Source of the DNA: Xiphias gladius
Taxonomy: Eukaryota; Chordata; Actinopteri; Istiophoriformes; Xiphiidae
DNA: 64,000 bases
Assembly: GCF_016859285.1 (NCBI RefSeq)
Contig: NC_053408.1
Span: 13,029,213 to 13,093,212 of the forward strand
Direction of reading: 5' to 3'
This document shows, in pieces, positions 39,301 to 64,000 of this stretch. A program made the position numbers and the translations under genes. Below the pieces are notes generated by a model. That model ran no database searches. It saw nothing but the letters and a program-made list of their open reading frames with translations, and was not told the DNA's origin. Position 1 is the first letter of the stretch, and every line of letters starts with the position of its first letter.

Positions 39301-42300
39301 CTCACTCCCCCTATCTCTCCCCCTCTGCGATTGGTAAAGGTTTTTGCTTTTTCTGCCAACTGCTGGGTCTGTTCCGCACAGTCAGCACTCCTCCAAATTC
39401 CTCCCTTGCCTTCTCTGTCTCTCCCTCTCCCTACTGCTGCTTGTACCTCACAGTCAATGCATCCCATAATCCTGTGCTCCCTCCCCCTCTTGCTGCAGTG
39501 TTTCTGCTAATATATATTAGCGTCAGTGCAGCCCTCGTGCACGAGCCGTATGCAAGCTCTTTCCCTCCCTTAGCCCTATTTCTTCTATCTATCAGTCCAC
39601 TGCAGAAATGATCCTCCCTCTCTCGTGGTTTCTAATGATTATGCCTCATTTTGGTTTTCTTAGCCCGTTTGTTGCACTCAGGTGAGTGTGTGTGTGTGCA
39701 TGCGTTTCGCTCCCTCCCCCCCTCTCTCTGCTGCCTTATCTCCCCTTGTGTATGTGCAGTGGTGAGGCAGTAGTAGCAGGGTGGCGCAGGACATGGTGGC
39801 CAAGGCAGGAAATGCTGCAGGTAGAGAGAAAGAGAGGTGGTGGTGGGGAGGGATTGTTCCTCCTCTCTGCTCCTCTGCCTGCCTCTGCCTGCACCCCGCT
39901 CCTCCCCCTCAAGCTTCTGGCTCAGTTTTTAGATTCTTCCTCATGCAAACTCTCCCTCTGCCTTCCTTCTCACCTCTGTGATTTTTTTCATCTGCACTGG
40001 ACTGGATTTCGACTTCATTCCTCCATTTTACACTTGATGCTCACTTTTTGTAGCACCCCCCACACACTCTGTGGTGTTTTGTTCCAAGCAATTGCACTAC
40101 TGTCAGTGAACAAAGTGCTGAGGCTGAATCATAAAGCGATGTGCTTATTTCCCCTGTATTGAGCTGAAAACTGCAGGCATTCACCTGAAATCCAAATGAA
40201 AGCATTCAACTCACATGCCCTGTGCAAAATCACAATTCTTGTCTTGTTGACAGCTACTTTCATTCAGACTTCAAATTTTAAATCTAGGAATGTAATTAGT
40301 TCCAAGGAAAGGTGGGAATAACCCAGCTACACCCTATCCCGATTAACCTCCACATTCACTTTGATACATGAAGGTATACTTAAGCAAATGTATAAAATCA
40401 GTATGCTCACCACGCATGACTCCCAGGGAACAAAAAGCCATTTAACCACAGTTACAGACTTGTGGCTGTCTGTGTATAAAATATTCAGCAGTTCACCAAT
40501 AAGCTGCAGCTGCCTATGAAGTACAAGTCAGGGTGCAGAGTTACAAAGTGAAAAAAAAAAAAAAAAAAAACTCATCCAAGGGATAAAAGTTTCACAGTGA
40601 GATCACAGAAGCTGCTTCTAAAAAGTTTAGGATCCCATTAGAAGGAGTTTGCCTCAGAGAGAAAGAGAGAGAGAGCGAGCGCCTGCCGCTGTCCATGGTG
40701 CTGAAACAGAACCCACCTCACAACACAAGCGGTCCCTGCTGGAGAGCCCCACAGGACACAGCTGAGTCTGAGTCACAGATCTTCTTACACTCTCCCATCC
40801 TGACTCCACTTCCAAATAGTCTTTTTGTTGCAGATGTTCTTTGCAGGTTACTAGCTTCTTATTGAATTAGTCTTGTCAAATGGTTTTAGTTGCTAAGACG
40901 GGAGCTAAACTACTTTGGCGTAAGGATGCAGTGCGACTCTCAAACTCATGAGTGCAGGATTTTTTCTTGTCAAGCAAGCAGATTTGACGCTCCTGCAGTA
41001 AACACTGCAAGGACTTGGAAAAAAAGTTGAAATTTAAGCCATTTAACACTTTAGTTACTTGATTTTTTCTGATCTGTGAACATAAGATTTTAGTCTTTCG
41101 TCAACTGTGCACAGTATTAAATATTTGTGCTTTGATTGTTTACCCATGCAATAGCCTTGATCTTAGTAGGGCTTACCTGAGTGTTGTTAAGTCTTTTTCC
41201 AGGATCCTCAGAAATGGAAAAATTGATCATTTTCATGCCAAAAAAAGTGAAAATAAAATCTGAAAAAAAGAAAAGAAACTTAATGTCAATATAAAATCTG
41301 AAGAGATAAGAGAGACAGCAAACTTTTCCAAGAACAAAAAAAGACAAAAAGTGCAGTGGAATGAGCAAAACAACAGAATAAGTACTAGTAACATGTAAGA
41401 AACAACGACAGCAGTGTCCCAGTCACAGAAAGCAAAAGTCTCATGGGAGAGAGGAGGAGAGAGTTCCCCCAAATGAAGGAATCTTACTTTTGGGGGGGGG
41501 GGTAGAGGAGGAAAAGAAGATGAGTGAGAAAAAGAGGGGAGAAATGAAAGAAGAGTGTATTAGAGTAAAATGCAGTGAGTGGAGGAAAAAAAGGGGGACA
41601 GAAGAGGCAGAAGTGGAGAAAAAGAATGAGAGAGATAGAGAGAGGGGGGCACTGGATCGGAATAAGACCGTGTTGTGAGAGCAGGAGGAAGAGGAAGAAG
41701 AAGTAAAGGCTTGATTCTCCTCCTTCAATGAAATGTGATTCCTTTATGCGGAATATGAGAGCGAGCGAGGAAGAGGGAGTGAGGGAGCGAGCGAGTAGTA
41801 GGAGGTAGAGGGGGAGGGCCAGTTGGAGCTCACAGGAGAGGAAGGGGGAGGAGGAGGAGAGTGGTGCATTTCTTTGAATAGAGGAAAAGGTTAACAACAT
41901 ACATACGGTGCATGTATAGGCTTTTTTTTGTTGTCGCTGTGAACGCTTGTCTTTTCTGAAGCCCTCCCTAGGATGTCGACGCAGCTCTTTGGCGAACAAT
42001 CTGACCTCGCTGGGAGAAGGAGAGAGAGAAAGAGCGGGAGAAAGAGAGAGAGAGAGAGCAAATAACTGGCTTTTTACTGCAGCAGAATTCATTCACTTTT
42101 ATAGCGCACTCTCCTTTTTCGATGCTCTTCCTCCTCCCCCTCTACTCTCTCCCATCAACCGCTTTCTTCCATTACTAGGGAAGAGACAATATTACACTAG
42201 CTGTTCACTGGAAGCGTGCTGCATTCACTCTCTGCCTCTCTTCTCCCCCTTCTCTTCTCCCCCTTCGCATCTCCCTTTCCCTTTCATTTTGTCCCCGTCT

Positions 42301-42479
42301 TCAGGTCTTTGTCCGTGCCTGCCTTGTTTTCCTGATTGTTCTGTCCTTTTCGATCCTTCCATTAAAAATCGGATTTATGGCCCCCTTCCCCCAAACTCCC
42401 TCTCTCTCTCTCTCTCACCCACCCTCTACCTCCCGCTCCTCCTCATTTCTTTCTCCACATGTCTTCACACAAACACACA

Positions 42480-42480
<1 letters not shown>

Positions 42481-42532
<52 letters not shown>
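42481..42532 (+). repeat. (CA)n microsatellite
   Basis: Uninterrupted dinucleotide run in the presumed kcnc3 intron 1. Confidence 0.97.
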
Positions 42533-42535
<3 letters not shown>

Positions 42536-42694
42536 CACGCAACACAATGCACAGGACAAGTGGCAGAAAGAGCATTGACATAATTGTGCATGAACCTCAG
42601 TGTGGTCGGATGGGGCTGCAGCAGTGTGAGTAGCAAGCACATAGGCTGATTGAGGAGATCTAACATTAGTATGGACACTGCACTCTCGGGAGAC

Positions 42695-42700
<6 letters not shown>

Positions 42701-42787
<87 letters not shown>
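42701..42787 (+). repeat. (CA)n microsatellite
   Basis: About 43 uninterrupted CA units. Confidence 0.97.
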
Positions 42788-42791
<4 letters not shown>

Positions 42792-42926
42792 GAGAGGCTT
42801 TCTGGAGAAAGGGGAGAAGAAGAGAGATGGAACCCCCAGTTTTCCTCTCTTTCTCCCAGCCCCCTTTCTCACATACTCTTGCGTACCCAGGGAAGGGAAA
42901 GGTTGTTGCAGGTGGGGAGGGGTGGG

Positions 42927-42928
<2 letters not shown>

Positions 42929-42989
<61 letters not shown>
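42929..42989 (+). repeat. (GT)n microsatellite in the opposite sense to the neighbouring CA arrays
   Basis: About 30 GT units, followed by a G-rich stretch (GGGGGCGGGGGCGGGGGG) at 42993-43010. Confidence 0.95.
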
Positions 42990-42995
<6 letters not shown>

Positions 42996-43623
42996 GGCGG
43001 GGGCGGGGGGCTGTCTGTATATTTAAGTCTCACAGTGGCCTAATTAGGGAGAGGATTTGAATGAACAGTGACTTGAGCATCAACCAGATCAATGTAGGGA
43101 CTCTTGGCTGAACAAGGGAATATAGTGACAGTTGGGATAATAGTTCAGCAGGGGGGGACGAGGGATGGTGACCGTGCTGGGACCCCAGTCACATGACAGT
43201 AGCTCAAACCTTCCCATCACCGTGGTGTTAACAATCAGCCCATGAGGGTGCTGACTCATGAATGTGCTCAAAGCCACCTGTTTTACATATGCTGCACTAA
43301 TAAGTGGAAGGCATGTTTGTTTTTTGTTTTTTTGTTTTGTTTTGTTTTTTGCTTTTTTGGGGGGCTCCAGGATGCTGTGTCAAAAACAACCCCTCATGTT
43401 CATCCCAGCACCCTCCAACCCCCCCACTCCCCCTACCCCCTTTCCGTCACTCACTGCACCTGCACAAGGTCATTTTGCGCCCATTCCATCATCTGATTAT
43501 CAAGTGAATAATTGCACATACAGCTGGTGTAAGCGTGTGATTCTTAATTTGTATTGCAATGTTGATAATCCAGATTTATTTCTCCCTTCTGCTTAAATTT
43601 CTGCCCTTTTTCTCTCCCCGCAG

Positions 43624-43690
43624 ACTCCTCCGACTCCTCCCTCCTCCTCCCTTCGGTCTCTCTCATCCTCTCCCTCCCCCCCGGTCCTCT
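43624..43690 (+). other. kcnc3: Probable 5'UTR part of the first kcnc3 coding exon
   Basis: A pyrimidine-rich acceptor with AG at 43622-43623 is followed by 67 CT-rich bases before the ATG. This supports at least one upstream non-coding exon. Confidence 0.6.
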
Positions 43691-63621
<19,931 letters not shown>

Positions 63622-64000
63622 GTGAGAGATTTTTCTTTCATGTTAAGTCCCTATATTTTGAGAACAAATGTTATCTTTTGACAGCTGAAAAATGCTAGAT
63701 GCCTGTGAATAAGTGTGTGTATACAAAAAAAAAATTCAAACTCCTTTGTGAATTTCTTCTACTTTTGTGGAGAGTAATGCTCAATATGTATTTTATAGTT
63801 CACATTTTACAATCAAAGTAAATTGGGTAAAACTGACTAGCATGCTTCTGGGAGAAATGACAGTGCCAAAGCTTCAAGAAAAAGAAGTGTGAGTACTGTC
63901 AAGAAGTGATGAATAGTTGATTCTGGATCCACCCCGGAGAAATCACTGGCCCATCAGAACTCATGTGTAATTTATGATCAACTGGTAGGTCCACAGTCGC
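63622..64000 (+). other. kcnc3: Start of the next kcnc3 intron
   Basis: Begins with the donor GTGAGAG. AT-rich sequence with nothing further recognised up to the window edge. Confidence 0.8.

Larger units (their letters stand above)
36365..43623 (+). other. Presumed first intron of kcnc3, rich in purine/pyrimidine tracts and CA/GT arrays
   Basis: No coding sequence is recognised. Strongly asymmetric tracts are GA-rich at 38689-38781 and 41430-41880 and CT-rich at 39080-39335 and 42230-42460. Long frames in these stretches translate to Ser/Leu/Pro or Glu/Arg/Gly repeats and are composition artefacts. Confidence 0.5.

Noticed and set aside
38964-39611. Long open frame of 215 codons on the plus strand, and similar frames at 41484-42092 and 41947-42633
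   Set aside because: They lie in CT- or GA-rich tracts and microsatellites and encode Ser/Leu/Pro or Arg/Glu runs; open only because stop codons are rare in such composition.

Overview
The window is nuclear DNA of a ray-finned fish, most likely a percomorph-type teleost. The evidence is vertebrate-style split genes with GT/AG introns, long (CA)n arrays, a degenerate Tc1 transposon and several repeat families I recognise from spiny-rayed fish genomes. The species cannot be named from the sequence.

Layout. (1) 298-906, minus: three internal coding exons of a ferritin subunit whose iron-oxidation ligands are mostly replaced; its last exon lies left of the window. (2) 3103-15701, plus: a complete R3-type receptor tyrosine phosphatase (23 coding exons, about 1552 residues), with signal peptide, Ser/Thr-rich stalk, 13 fibronectin-III-type exons, one membrane segment and one PTP domain. 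Nine of the FN3 exons are a three-exon cassette present three times, introns included. (3) 16309-19815, minus: a two-exon HARBI1-like gene with an intact frame but all three catalytic acidic residues replaced; its intron holds a dead Tc1-like transposon (about 17044-18611). (4) 20587-22359, minus: pigp (GPI-anchor synthesis), head to head with (5) 23297-25694, plus: rexo4 (a DEDDh exonuclease). (6) 25695-33552: gene-poor, with 3'UTR sequence, a MITE-like element and old interspersed repeats. (7) 33553-36290: a nearly perfect 1.37-kb tandem duplication that looks like promoter plus non-coding first exon, probably of the next gene. (8) 43691-63621, plus: first two coding exons of kcnc3 (Kv3.3 potassium channel), separated by an 18.3-kb intron rich in CA/GT arrays, purine/pyrimidine tracts and fish repeats. 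The gene runs off the right edge.

The genes do not form one pathway. pigp and rexo4 probably share a promoter region. The most unusual material is the ferroxidase-poor ferritin, the triplicated FN3 cassette, the apparently domesticated catalytically dead Harbinger protein, and the duplicated candidate kcnc3 first exon. All exon models were made by eye from reading frame, splice signals and family knowledge; no alignment or database search was run.
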